Source of the DNA: Novosphingobium sp. FKTRR1
GTDB lineage: Bacteria; Pseudomonadota; Alphaproteobacteria; Sphingomonadales; Sphingomonadaceae
Reading direction: 5' to 3'
Assembly: GCF_020404405.1 (NCBI RefSeq)
Contig: NZ_JAIZDA010000009.1
Coordinates: forward strand, 62,001 to 126,000
Length of the DNA stretch: 64,000 nt
Shown here: one piece after another, positions 36,843 through 45,808 of the stretch
Layout of the letters: every line of letters begins with the position of its first letter
How positions within the stretch are numbered: position 1 is the first letter of the stretch
Position numbers and translations under genes: made by a program
The notes under the pieces: model-generated
Seen by the model: only the letters and a program-made list of their open reading frames with translations
Databases searched by the model: none
What the model was told of the DNA's origin: nothing

Positions 36843-37479
36843 GATCATCCAGACCACCGTCTATCAACTCGCCGAATTGGATGAGGCAGCAAAGGACAAG
36901 GCACGGGCCTGGTTTCGCGAAGGTGGCTTCGACCATGACTGGTATGACGACGTCTACGCTGACTTCGAGCAGATCTGCGCCATTCTGGGCGTTACACTCG
37001 ACACCCGCACCGTTTGCCTCGTCGGCGGAGGATCGCGACAGGAGCCGTGCATTTATTTCCGGGGCTTCTGGAGCCAGGGCGACGGCGCCTGCTTCGAGGG
37101 GCGCTACGCTTACGCGCGCGGCGTTCCGTCCAATATCCGCGAGTACGCGCCCAAAGACACCGAACTCCATCAGCTCGCCGACACCTTACAGGCGGTGCAG
37201 CGCCGCAATTTCTATCAGCTCCATGCTCGGGCACGCCACCGCGGCCACTATTATCATGAGTATTGCATGGACGTGTCGGTCGAGCGCGAGAGCCCCACCG
37301 GCCAGGACATGACCGCCGATGCCGAGAATGTTGTCATGGAAACGCTGCGCGATCTGGCACGCTGGCTCTACCGCCAACTTGAGCGCGAGTACGAATACCT
37401 CTCGTCTGACGAATGTATCGACACGGCGATCACCGCCAACGCCTACACGTTTACGGGTTCCGGTCGTCGGTTCGGCTGA
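36835..37479 (+). CDS. Conserved hypothetical ICE protein (YQLAELDEAAKDKARAW type)
   Basis: The 214-residue protein starts TTVYQLAELDEAAKDKARAWFREGGFDHDWYDDVYADF and has a conserved GGGSRQEPCIYFRGFWSQGDGACFEG segment. Relatives on plasmids and phages are sometimes labelled as antitoxin-like, without experimental basis known to me. It is coupled to the upstream gene and ends at a strong bidirectional terminator shared with hup. Function is unknown. Confidence 0.68.
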   Translation: MPEIIQTTVYQLAELDEAAKDKARAWFREGGFDHDWYDDVYADFEQICAILGVTLDTRTVCLVGGGSRQEPCIYFRGFWSQGDGACFEGRYAYARGVPSNIREYAPKDTELHQLADTLQAVQRRNFYQLHARARHRGHYYHEYCMDVSVERESPTGQDMTADAENVVMETLRDLARWLYRQLEREYEYLSSDECIDTAITANAYTFTGSGRRFG

Positions 37480-37482
37480 CGG

Positions 37483-37513
37483 GAAAAGCGCCCTGCATCG
37501 GCAGGGCGTTTTC
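37483..37513. terminator. Bidirectional terminator between 36835 gene and hup
   Basis: GAAAAGCGCCCTGC and GCAGGGCGTTTTC pair around ATCG. The A and T tracts on the two sides give a U run in both directions, which fits the two converging genes. Confidence 0.85.
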
Positions 37514-37520
37514 CATTACT

Positions 37521-37796
37521 TCAACCGTTCAGCTTGTCCTTGATGGCCTTCGCTGGTGCGAAGGTCAGCTTCTTCGAAGCAGCGATCTGGATGGTCGCAC
37601 CGGTCGAGGGATTGCGGCCTTCGCGCGCCGGCGTGTCCTTGATCTTGAACTTGCCGAAGCCATTGATCGCGATTTCATCGCCCTTGGCTGCTGCGTCAGC
37701 AATTGCGGCAAAGACGCCATCGACCAGCTTCCGGGCATCGGTCTTGGTCAAGCCATTCGCAGCGGCAAGTGCGTCGGCAAGATCACTGTTGTTCAT
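37521..37796 (-). CDS. HU family DNA-binding protein carried by the element
   Basis: The 91-residue protein is a complete HU: NSDLADALAAANGLTKTDARKLVDGVFAAI at the N-terminus, then the beta-arm with GFGKFKIKDTPAREGRNPSTGATI including the intercalating Pro, and KKLTFAPAKAIKDKLN. HU bends DNA and helps recombination, replication and partition complexes. It is the only gene of the early ICE region on the minus strand, and it reads toward the bidirectional terminator. Confidence 0.92.
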   Translation of the reverse strand: MNNSDLADALAAANGLTKTDARKLVDGVFAAIADAAAKGDEIAINGFGKFKIKDTPAREGRNPSTGATIQIAASKKLTFAPAKAIKDKLNG

Positions 37797-37906
37797 AATG
37801 AAAGCTACTTTCGTGAATTGATGGGGCCGCCCGGATAGCCGCAACGCCCGCGCAAATCCATGAATTGATGTGCGCAGGCAGCGCGTAGGAGAGGAAGAGG
37901 TCTGCC

Positions 37907-37964
37907 GGGACGGGACGAGACCCGCGCGGCTGAGAGAGAGCGTCGCGCGCGCTCCGTCCTTCCC
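37907..37964 (+). ncRNA. Structured leader 3, before the helicase gene
   Basis: A G+C-rich hairpin (CGCGCG on both sides) presents a loop containing TGAGAGAGAG (37931-37940). Outer strands GGGACGGGACG and CCGTCCTTCCC can pair. The GAGAGAGAG string matches leaders 1 and 2, although the outer helix differs more. The gene starts 22 bases downstream. Confidence 0.4.
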
Positions 37965-37986
37965 GCTCTCCTTGAGGTCTTCCGTC

Positions 37987-40900
37987 ATGAACATCCTGTC
38001 CGCCGTTGCCGGTTCTCCGGCGACGCCGCCTTTACCCGACCACTCCGCCAGCATCTTCGCGGCCGGGGAACTTTTGCTCCCACGTCTCGAACAGGGCCAG
38101 GCGATCAGCACCGCCCAATTGCGTCAAGCCATGGAAGCGGCATTCGGTGCCTCGGACGCATCTGGGGTGTGGAACTGGAAGCAGGCCTACGAGGCCTGTG
38201 AGACTGCAACAGTCCTTTTTCTGCGCAAATATGGCCCGGCCCTGTTTCGCAAAGCCGCAACGCCCGCAGCGCGTCTGGCTGCCTTGACCAGAATTGTGGG
38301 CCGGCTTCCCACCCACACCCGGCGTTCGGAGGAAAGCCAGACGCTCCAGCAATTTTCGACACCGGTCCCGCTCGGGCTCGCAGCCATGACCGCAGCCGCG
38401 ATCCGTCCCGGTGACCGCGTGCTGGAACCTTCGGCCGGCACAGGCCTGCTAGCCATTCTCGCCCAGCTGGCTGGCGGGTCGCTCACCATCAACGAACTGG
38501 CGGAAACGCGGGCTGAGCTTCTGGCCACGCTCTTCCCCGCAACGCCCATCACACAGTTCGATGCCGCGCAGATCGACGATCACCTGGATCATGCCGTGGT
38601 CCCATCCGTCGTGCTGATGAACCCGCCGTTTTCGGCCATGGCCCATGTGGCAGGCCGCGTTCAGGACGCCGGTTTCCGGCATATTTCCTCCGCACTGCGT
38701 CGCTTGGCCCCGGGCGGCAGGCTTGTCGCCATCACCGGCGCCAATGTCGGACCGGACAATTCCGACTGGCGCGATGCCTTTGTCGCCTTGCAGGCGCGGG
38801 CACGTGTCGTGTTCAGCTGCCCGATGGCGGGCAGCGTCTATGCCCGCCACGGCACGACCTTCCCTACGCGCCTGACTGTCATCGACAAGTCCCCCGCCGA
38901 CGATCCCGACGTGCTCCCGCTCGCGCCCGGAACTGCGCCCGATGTGGCAACGCTGCTGGCCTGGATCAAAACACACGTTCCGCCGCGATTGCCGGTCAGT
39001 CTCCCGGCAACGACCGTGCCGATCGCCGCCCCGCATAAATCCGTGCGCGGCTATCTCGCCCGCGCGGCAGCCAAAGCTCCGCCTAATCACGTCGCCGCCG
39101 ATCCCGAGCATGTCGAACTTGCTTACGAACCCGTCGACTGGAGCCCGCCCGAAGAGGCCCGGATGAGCGACGGTCTTTACGAGGGCTACACGCTGCAATC
39201 GATCCGGATCGCGGGCGCGCAACCCCATCCGACCAAGCTGGTACAGTCGGCCGCCATGGCATCGGTCGCGCCACCCAAGCCCGCCTATCGTCCGCGCCTG
39301 CCGACAAACATCCATGCCCAGCTGTCCGATGCCCAGCTCGAAACCGTGATCTACGCCGGCGAGGCGCACAGCGATTACCTCGCCGGGTCCTGGACCGTCG
39401 ATCCGACCTTCGACCTCGTGCAGGCAGCATCGGAAGGTGCGACGGCATCCGTTCGGTTCCGGCGCGGCTTCATGCTCGGCGACGGAACCGGCGCGGGCAA
39501 GGGACGGCAATCGGCGGGGATCATCCTCGACAACTGGTTGCAGGGCCGGCGCAAGGCCGTCTGGATCAGCAAATCCGACAAGCTGATCGAGGATGCCCAG
39601 CGCGACTGGTCAGCGCTCGGTATGGAGCGCCTGCTGGTCACGCCGCTCTCCCGCTTCCCCCAGGGCAAGCCAATCGGATTGTCGGAAGGCATCCTGTTTG
39701 CAACCTATGCTACGCTGCGCTCCGACGAGCGCGGCGACAAGGTTTCACGGGTCCGGCAAATCGTGGATTGGTTAGGCGCCGATTTCGACGGCGTGATCAT
39801 TTTCGACGAGAGCCATGCCATGCAGAATGCCGGTGGCGGCAAGGGCGAACGCGGCGATGTCGCTCCCTCCCAGCAAGGGCGCGCGGGCCTGCGGCTTCAG
39901 CATGCGCTCCCCGATGCCCGCGTAGTCTATGTTTCCGCAACCGGCGCCACCAGCGTGCACAACCTTGCCTATGCCCAGCGTCTTGGGCTCTGGGGCAGCG
40001 AGGATTTCCCCTTCGCAACCCCCGCCGAATTCGTCGAGGCGATCGAAGATGGCGGCGTCGCAGCCATGGAGGTGCTCGCGCGCGATCTGCGCGCGCTCGG
40101 GCTCTACACCGCCCGTTCGCTGTCTTACGACGGCGTCGAATATGAAATGGTCGAACACCGGCTGACCGACGATCAGCGCCAGATCTATGACGCTTACGCG
40201 GGCGCCTTCGCGATCATCCACAACCACCTGGATGCGGCAATGGAAGCCGCGAATATCACCGGCAGCGATGGCACGCTCAACCGCCAGGCGAAGTCCGCCG
40301 CCCGCAGCGCCTTCGAGTCGGTCAAGCAGCGATTCTTCGGTCACCTCCTGACCTCGATGAAGACGCCCACCCTGATCCGTTCCATCGAGCGTGATCTCGA
40401 AGCCGGTCATGCTGCCGTGATCCAGATCGTGTCCACGGGCGAAGCCTTGATGGAACGGCGGCTCGCCGAGATCCCGACTGAGGAATGGGGCGACGTGCGC
40501 GTGGACATCACGCCGCGCGAATATGTTCTCTCGTACTTGCAGCACTCCTTCCCGGTGCAGCTCTACGAGCCCTACACCGATAGCGAGGGCAATCTGGCCT
40601 CACGCCCGGTCGTTCGCGATGGTCAGCCGGTCGAATGCCGTGAAGCTGTCGCACGCCGTGACGACCTCATCGAACGGCTTGCCTCCCTGTCACCGGTGCC
40701 CGGCGCCCTCGACCAGATCGTCCAGCGGTTTGGCACCGAAATGGTCGCGGAAGTCACCGGGCGCTCGAGGCGGATCGTGCGCAAAGGCGAGTGCTTCGCC
40801 GTCGAAAACCGGGCCGCCAGCGCCAATCTGGCAGAGACCGCCGCCTTCATGGACGACCTCAAGCGTATCCTCGTCTTCTCTGATGCCGGCGGCACCGGAC

Positions 40901-42300
40901 GCAGCTATCACGCCGACCTCTCCGCCCGGAACCAGCGCCTGCGCGTCCATTATCTTCTCGAACCGGGCTGGAAAGCGGATGCCGCGATCCAGGGTCTGGG
41001 GCGCACCAATCGCACCAATCAGGCCCAGCCACCGCTTTTCCGGCCGATCGCGACCGACGTGAAGGCCGAGAAGCGGTTCCTCAGTACGATCGCGCGCAGG
41101 CTCGACACGCTCGGGGCAATCACGCGCGGCCAGCGGCAGACCGGAGGCCAAGGCCTGTTTCGGCCCGAGGACAATCTCGAAAGCCCCTATGCACGCGCTG
41201 CGCTGCGCCAGCTCTATCTGCTGGTGGTCCGCGGCAAGATCGAGGGCTGCTCGCTCGCGCGGTTCGAAAATGCCACAGGCCTGAAACTGACCGACACCAA
41301 TGGCATCAAGGACGAACTGCCGCCGATCACGACCTTCCTGAACCGGCTTCTCGCACTCACCATCGAATTGCAGGGCATCCTGTTCTCGGCCTTCGAGCAG
41401 TTGCTCGACGCGAAGGTTGCTGGCGCCGTGGCGAGCGGCACCTATGATCTGGGGCTCGAAACCCTCACCGCTGAAAGCTTCGTGCTCACTGATAGGGTCA
41501 GCATCTACACGCACCCGGCAACCGGCGCGCAAACGCGGCTACTGACCATTACCCAGCGCGAGCGCAATCGACCACTGTCGCTCGGTGATGCATTGGCATG
41601 GCTGGAAAATGACCAGGGTCGTTTGCTGGTCAACACCAAGTCGGGCCGCGCCGCCGTCCAGGTCCCGGCACCGTCGTTGATGCTCGACGATGGCGAGATC
41701 GAGCGCCGGGTTCGCCTGATCCGTCCGATGGAACACCATCACGCCTCATGCGCCATGATGGCCGACAGCCACTGGGAGGAGGTGGACCGCGATGCCTTCG
41801 CCCATGCCTGGCAACGCGAGCTGGCAGACGTACCGACCTTCACCGATAGCACGATCCACATCGTGGCTGGCCTGCTCCTGCCGGTGTGGAAGCGATTGCC
41901 CGACGAATCGACCCGGGTCTATCGGCTCCAGACCGACGACGGTGAGCGCATCATTGGCCGGCGCGTGTCGCCTGCGTGGGCGGCCAATGCTGACACTTCG
42001 AGCTCGCCCGACCTGACCGGTGATGCAGCCTACGGCGCCCTTCTCGACGGGCAGACGATCATCGACCTTGCCGAAGGTCTGCAATTGCGGCGGATCAAGG
42101 TCATGGCCGCAAACCGCATTGAGCTGACCGGCTTTACCGAGGCGATGCGCGCACGCCTGCGCGCCTACGGGCTGTTCACCGAAATCATCTCGTGGAAGCT
42201 GCGCTTTTTTGTCCCCGTCGGCGCGAGCGGCCCCACTGTGCTCGCGCGATTGCTCGAAACCTTTCCAGCCCAGCGCCTTTTGGAACGGGAGGCGGCCTGA
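37987..42300 (+). CDS. Methyltransferase plus strawberry-notch-type helicase
   Basis: The 1437-residue protein joins two modules. Near residues 144-215 is an N6-adenine-type methyltransferase fold with SAM loop VLEPSAGTGLLA and catalytic MNPPFS. From about 440 on is an SF2 helicase of the strawberry-notch group, with P-loop GDGTGAGKGRQ near 497, Walker B FDESH near 606, VSATGAT, and motif VI GLGRTNRTNQ near 1003. Related proteins occur on many conjugative elements and phages, and protection from host restriction or lead-strand processing is suggested. Its ATGA stop overlaps the Toprim gene. Confidence 0.88.
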   Translation: MNILSAVAGSPATPPLPDHSASIFAAGELLLPRLEQGQAISTAQLRQAMEAAFGASDASGVWNWKQAYEACETATVLFLRKYGPALFRKAATPAARLAALTRIVGRLPTHTRRSEESQTLQQFSTPVPLGLAAMTAAAIRPGDRVLEPSAGTGLLAILAQLAGGSLTINELAETRAELLATLFPATPITQFDAAQIDDHLDHAVVPSVVLMNPPFSAMAHVAGRVQDAGFRHISSALRRLAPGGRLVAITGANVGPDNSDWRDAFVALQARARVVFSCPMAGSVYARHGTTFPTRLTVIDKSPADDPDVLPLAPGTAPDVATLLAWIKTHVPPRLPVSLPATTVPIAAPHKSVRGYLARAAAKAPPNHVAADPEHVELAYEPVDWSPPEEARMSDGLYEGYTLQSIRIAGAQPHPTKLVQSAAMASVAPPKPAYRPRLPTNIHAQLSDAQLETVIYAGEAHSDYLAGSWTVDPTFDLVQAASEGATASVRFRRGFMLGDGTGAGKGRQSAGIILDNWLQGRRKAVWISKSDKLIEDAQRDWSALGMERLLVTPLSRFPQGKPIGLSEGILFATYATLRSDERGDKVSRVRQIVDWLGADFDGVIIFDESHAMQNAGGGKGERGDVAPSQQGRAGLRLQHALPDARVVYVSATGATSVHNLAYAQRLGLWGSEDFPFATPAEFVEAIEDGGVAAMEVLARDLRALGLYTARSLSYDGVEYEMVEHRLTDDQRQIYDAYAGAFAIIHNHLDAAMEAANITGSDGTLNRQAKSAARSAFESVKQRFFGHLLTSMKTPTLIRSIERDLEAGHAAVIQIVSTGEALMERRLAEIPTEEWGDVRVDITPREYVLSYLQHSFPVQLYEPYTDSEGNLASRPVVRDGQPVECREAVARRDDLIERLASLSPVPGALDQIVQRFGTEMVAEVTGRSRRIVRKGECFAVENRAASANLAETAAFMDDLKRILVFSDAGGTGRSYHADLSARNQRLRVHYLLEPGWKADAAIQGLGRTNRTNQAQPPLFRPIATDVKAEKRFLSTIARRLDTLGAITRGQRQTGGQGLFRPEDNLESPYARAALRQLYLLVVRGKIEGCSLARFENATGLKLTDTNGIKDELPPITTFLNRLLALTIELQGILFSAFEQLLDAKVAGAVASGTYDLGLETLTAESFVLTDRVSIYTHPATGAQTRLLTITQRERNRPLSLGDALAWLENDQGRLLVNTKSGRAAVQVPAPSLMLDDGEIERRVRLIRPMEHHHASCAMMADSHWEEVDRDAFAHAWQRELADVPTFTDSTIHIVAGLLLPVWKRLPDESTRVYRLQTDDGERIIGRRVSPAWAANADTSSSPDLTGDAAYGALLDGQTIIDLAEGLQLRRIKVMAANRIELTGFTEAMRARLRAYGLFTEIISWKLRFFVPVGASGPTVLARLLETFPAQRLLEREAA

Positions 42301-43334
42301 TGCACCGGATCAATGCAGGCGATCTTGCCCATCGTCTCGGCCGCCAGGCCGAGGCGGTGTGCCGCCGCTACCTCAGTGCCGGCTGCAAACGGGGCAATTA
42401 CTGGCTGGTTGGCGATGCCAACAACACGCCGGGGCGCTCCCTCTTCGTCCGGCTCCATGATTCTCCCAAGGGCGCCGCAGGCAAGTGGCAGGACGCTGCA
42501 ACGGGCGACCACGGCGATTTGCTCGACCTCATCCGACTGGCACGGGGACTCACCGCGTTCGCCGATGTTGCCGACGAAGCCCGCACGTTCCTAAGCCTGT
42601 CGCATCCGGAACCCACGCCGTTGCCGAACAAACTGCCACCTGCTGCATCGGGATCGGTCGAAGCCGCAAAACGGCTCTTTGCCATGTCACAACCAAGCGT
42701 CAGCTCCGTCGTCGGCATCTATCTGCGACATCGCGGCATTGCGTCATTGCCCGGCCCGGCAACCCTGCGCTTCCATCCCCGCTGCTACTATCGAGCGGGG
42801 GAAGGCGAAGCCACCCAGACATGGCCGGCTATGATCGCCGCCGTCACCGATCTCGATGGCCAGATTACCGGGGTTCACCGCACCTGGCTTGCTCACGATG
42901 GGACCGGCAAGGCACCCGTCGATACACCTCGCAAGGCGATGGGAGACCTGCTCGGTCATGCGGTTCACTTCGGCATACCTGGCGAAGTCATGGCGGCCGG
43001 CGAAGGCATCGAGAGCGTGCTATCCGTTCGCGAAGCCGCCCCCGGCATGGCGATGGCCGCTGCACTTTCCGCGGCGCACCTCACTGCCATCGCATTCCCC
43101 GATGCGCTGCGGCGCCTCTACATCATCCGCGACAATGATCCGGCGGGCGATTGGGCTGGCAATAGCCTGGTCGAACGAGCCCATGCGGCCGGGATCGAGG
43201 CTTTTGTGTTGTCGCCAGTGCATGGGGATTTCAACGAAGACCTTTGCGCTCACGGCCTTGACGCGCTGCGGGCAAGTATCCGGAGCCAGATCGCCCCGCA
43301 GGACGTGGCTCGTTTTCTCACTTGTGCAGCCTGA
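42300..43334 (+). CDS. Toprim domain protein, primase-like (DUF7146 type)
   Basis: The 344-residue protein has an N-terminal region like the zinc-binding/CHC-replacing part of mobile-element primases (NYWLVGDANNTPGRSLFVRL, GKWQDAATGDHGDLLDLI). A Toprim domain with the acidic GEGIESVLSV and the YIIRDNDPAGD motif lies near residues 230-290. It probably makes or handles primers during establishment, inferred from domain make-up. The start overlaps the helicase stop in ATGA, so the two proteins are made together. Confidence 0.82.
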   Translation: MHRINAGDLAHRLGRQAEAVCRRYLSAGCKRGNYWLVGDANNTPGRSLFVRLHDSPKGAAGKWQDAATGDHGDLLDLIRLARGLTAFADVADEARTFLSLSHPEPTPLPNKLPPAASGSVEAAKRLFAMSQPSVSSVVGIYLRHRGIASLPGPATLRFHPRCYYRAGEGEATQTWPAMIAAVTDLDGQITGVHRTWLAHDGTGKAPVDTPRKAMGDLLGHAVHFGIPGEVMAAGEGIESVLSVREAAPGMAMAAALSAAHLTAIAFPDALRRLYIIRDNDPAGDWAGNSLVERAHAAGIEAFVLSPVHGDFNEDLCAHGLDALRASIRSQIAPQDVARFLTCAA

Positions 43335-43467
43335 TCATCGGTCCGGGAAATTCGCGCGGTCCTGCGGGTTTGGTCGCATCGCGATTGATCTCACCATCGA
43401 CAATGGGCCGCGCCCGGCCTTCGAGAGGGCGATAGGCCCACAAGCGTTCCGGCCCCGCAATGGCTGA
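43335..43467. other. Intergenic stretch after the Toprim gene
   Basis: I see no gene, terminator or palindrome here; it leads into the duplicated leader that starts at 43468. Confidence 0.5.
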
Positions 43468-43620
43468 GGCCAGCTATTTTCCGGCGGCGCGCTTCGCCCG
43501 CCTTTCCATCGCGAGACAAAATAGCCGGCCTTGCGCCATCCTCCGCTGCCGCTGCGGCCCTACGGGTGCAGGACCGGCCCGTTCGTGGGCTTCATCGCCA
43601 TGAAGGCCGCGAGGGCGCGG
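43468..43620 (+). repeat. Duplicated structured leader, copy A (before SLOG gene)
   Basis: Arms GGCCAGCTATTTT (43468-43480) and AAAATAGCCGGCC (43518-43530) pair with one mismatch. They are followed by a CCTCCGCTGCCGCTGCGG block and a 27-base block at 43594 that matches copy B (46773) at 22 of 27 positions. The distance from arm to block is 126 here and 124 in copy B. The arms differ in sequence between copies but keep complementarity. Confidence 0.65.
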
Positions 43621-43640
43621 TCCAATCGATGGAGCATCCG

Positions 43641-44567
43641 ATGGACGAGCATGACGACTTTGAACCGCATCACGCATCCTCCCCCACCGATCACGTCCTG
43701 CAAGAGCTTCAACTCTACGGCTACCGCCCTTTCGAGGATGAACCCGATCCCCGGCTACTGCCTGAAGGCGACCGGGTCGCAGGAGCCATCGCCGACATCT
43801 TCGACGCCCTGATTTCGACCCTGGAAGACACCCGCCTCGAACCCGACCTCGACGACCTCCTGTGGTCTACCGTCAATCTCTTCCACCGAGCCTGCCAGAG
43901 GATCGAGCGTGAACTAGACGACAACGAGGTAGCACAGCGGCGGCTCCAGAACGAACAGGATGGCAGCGAGGTGAAGTCGGTCGAACTCGAGCGCCTGACC
44001 GCCGAGGGCCAGACCCTCCTCGAACGGCGCGATACGTTTGAACTGATGCGTGACCAGGCAGCCGACCATTTCGAGCGTCAGACCCGCTCAAGCTGGAAGC
44101 CGCATTCAGGCTCAATCGTCAACCATCGCAACCTGACCGCGGCGATGATCGACAGCCGCGACTTTATCAACGCCAAGCGCCGCGCCGAAACCGAAGTACT
44201 TCTTCCTGCCGGACCAAAGATCGCTTTTTCCGGCGGTGAAAGCACTGATCATCAGCTCATCTGGGCGAAGCTCGATCAGATTCGGGCCAAGCATCCCGAC
44301 ATGGTGCTGATGCATGGCGGTTCGCCCAAAGGTGCAGAAAGGATCGCATCCCGCTGGGCCGACACCCGCAAGGTGCCGCAAATCGCATTTAAGCCCGATT
44401 GGACCCGGCATGCCAAGGCTGCGCCATTTAAGCGCAATGATCAGATGCTGGCCGTGATGCCGATCGGCGTCATCATCTTCCCCGGCACCGGCATTCAGGA
44501 CAACCTTGCCGACAAGGCCCGCAAGCTCGGGATTCCTGTCTATCGGTTCGGCTCTGGCGGCGCGTGA
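43641..44567 (+). CDS. DUF2493 / YspA-type SLOG domain protein
   Basis: The 308-residue protein has an acidic, partly coiled N-terminal region (long Glu/Arg helices at about 90-145). From about residue 195 comes a SLOG-like Rossmann domain: KIAFSGGESTDHQLIWAKLD, then HPDMVLMHGGSPKGAERIASRWA and GVIIFPGTGIQDNLADKARKLGIPVYRF. SLOG proteins bind nucleotide-derived ligands and often sit with TA and anti-phage genes. I prefer the ATG with GGAG six bases upstream over one 12 bases earlier. Confidence 0.8.
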   Translation: MDEHDDFEPHHASSPTDHVLQELQLYGYRPFEDEPDPRLLPEGDRVAGAIADIFDALISTLEDTRLEPDLDDLLWSTVNLFHRACQRIERELDDNEVAQRRLQNEQDGSEVKSVELERLTAEGQTLLERRDTFELMRDQAADHFERQTRSSWKPHSGSIVNHRNLTAAMIDSRDFINAKRRAETEVLLPAGPKIAFSGGESTDHQLIWAKLDQIRAKHPDMVLMHGGSPKGAERIASRWADTRKVPQIAFKPDWTRHAKAAPFKRNDQMLAVMPIGVIIFPGTGIQDNLADKARKLGIPVYRFGSGGA

Positions 44568-44580
44568 GCGCCGCCGGACG

Positions 44581-45198
44581 CTAGCTCTTTCGAGGCTTGG
44601 GCTGGTACAGCCGCCGTTTGACATTGGGTTTCAGTGCATTGCCAACGTCCTTGTCGACGATCGCTAGATCAAACCAGTCCGGGTCGAAATGGCCTCCGCA
44701 CCATCGTTTGGTTTCGCCGTGTTCTGGATCGCCGGTGTCCCCCATGATTTCGAGAAACCGTTCATAGCCCGGAATTCCCCCAACATCTTCTGGAGGGCGA
44801 GCACCCGATCCATCCACGCATTGGGCTTTCTTCGGCGCAGCATCGAGGGAAAGCCATTGCTCCAATTCGACAGTGTGCATCCAACTGTCGCCGAAATCAT
44901 AGAGGTAGTTGAACCTCGTCCCAGATCTCGAGAAGTCTCGCAGGCGCACGTCGGTCTGCTCAAAGACCTGAGGGTCGCCTTCGCAAGAACCCTCGTAGGC
45001 GGCGGCGGCATCGCCGAAACGCAGCCCCCCGATCTGAAACTCATGCAGATGGTAATTCCACCAGTTGAAGGCCGCCTGGATCGTCAGGTGGAGTTGCTCA
45101 AGGTCCCAGTGGATCGGAACGATCAGACGCCTCCAGACCGGAGGTTCGATGTCGTCAACCGACACACGAAGCTGAATGGCATTGAACGGTTCAAACAT
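44581..45198 (-). CDS. Plasmid pRiA4b ORF-3-like family protein
   Basis: The 205-residue protein matches the pRiA4b ORF-3 family: LRVSVDDIEPPVWRRLIVPIHWDLEQLHLTIQAAFNWWNYHLHEF, then FNYLYDFGDSWMHTVELE and GPEDVGGIPGYERFLE-like residues. The family is widespread on plasmids and in chromosomes, with no assigned activity. It is transcribed against the neighbouring ICE genes and its stop lies 13 bases from that of the SLOG gene. The frame runs 39 codons upstream, with no better start. Confidence 0.8.
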   Translation of the reverse strand: MFEPFNAIQLRVSVDDIEPPVWRRLIVPIHWDLEQLHLTIQAAFNWWNYHLHEFQIGGLRFGDAAAAYEGSCEGDPQVFEQTDVRLRDFSRSGTRFNYLYDFGDSWMHTVELEQWLSLDAAPKKAQCVDGSGARPPEDVGGIPGYERFLEIMGDTGDPEHGETKRWCGGHFDPDWFDLAIVDKDVGNALKPNVKRRLYQPKPRKS

Positions 45199-45502
45199 AC
45201 CGGCAGCAAGCCGTCCCAATGGGGCGGCGTCAAGCTCTGTCGCAGATGCGAGGCATGCAAATGTCGCGTGGGCATTGATCCTCGGCCACATCGCTCCAAT
45301 TCGGCAACTGCTCACCCCCGCTTCAAATGCGCTGATCCTTGGCCCGGCCCAGGGCCTGACGCCATCAACCCGTAAAGGGTCGGACTACGCAAAGCGTGCC
45401 GCCGAACTGGCTTCGCCAGCCCGGTGATTGCAGCCCTTGGCCGGTCACTTCGGGCGCCTGTCAGCGGGGGATGAGCCTCCGCTTCGAACAGGAGCAGGTC
45501 CG
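45199..45502. other. Intergenic stretch with no recognised gene
   Basis: This 304-base space separates the divergent pRiA4b-type gene and a small gene. I see no convincing ORF, repeat or terminator in it; it should contain two divergent promoters. Confidence 0.4.
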
Positions 45503-45667
45503 ATGTCCCTCAACGATGCACAAGCCTTCGCCTTCAGCCTCGCTGCAACCTTGATGGTCGCAATCGTCATTTTCCGCGCCGGTGACGGCAGCCTGTCGGT
45601 CATACCGGCCACCGAATTCGATCACGATGCCGAAGTCATCGCGGAAATCGATCCCTTCGCGCTCTGA
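45503..45667 (+). CDS. Small membrane-associated peptide, unknown
   Basis: The 54-residue product has one hydrophobic helix (AFAFSLAATLMVAIVIF) and an acidic tail (DAEVIAEIDPFAL). The start is supported by AGGAG eight bases upstream. It lies before a second small membrane protein gene in the same direction. I do not recognise a family. Confidence 0.5.
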   Translation: MSLNDAQAFAFSLAATLMVAIVIFRAGDGSLSVIPATEFDHDAEVIAEIDPFAL

Positions 45668-45808
45668 CCGCGTCCGATCGCTCAGGCGGAACGGAAATCG
45701 CGACGGTTTCCGCTCCCGTCGGGGCCTGAATTCCGCTATATGGCTACCTGCGCTGTGGTGGTGGTGGAGGCGCAACCGTCAGACCTTTTGTCACGGGAGA
45801 CCACCACC

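Noticed and set aside
43474..43677. 67-residue minus-strand frame in the copy A leader
   Set aside because: It reads through the hairpin, is Arg-rich and is not matched in copy B.
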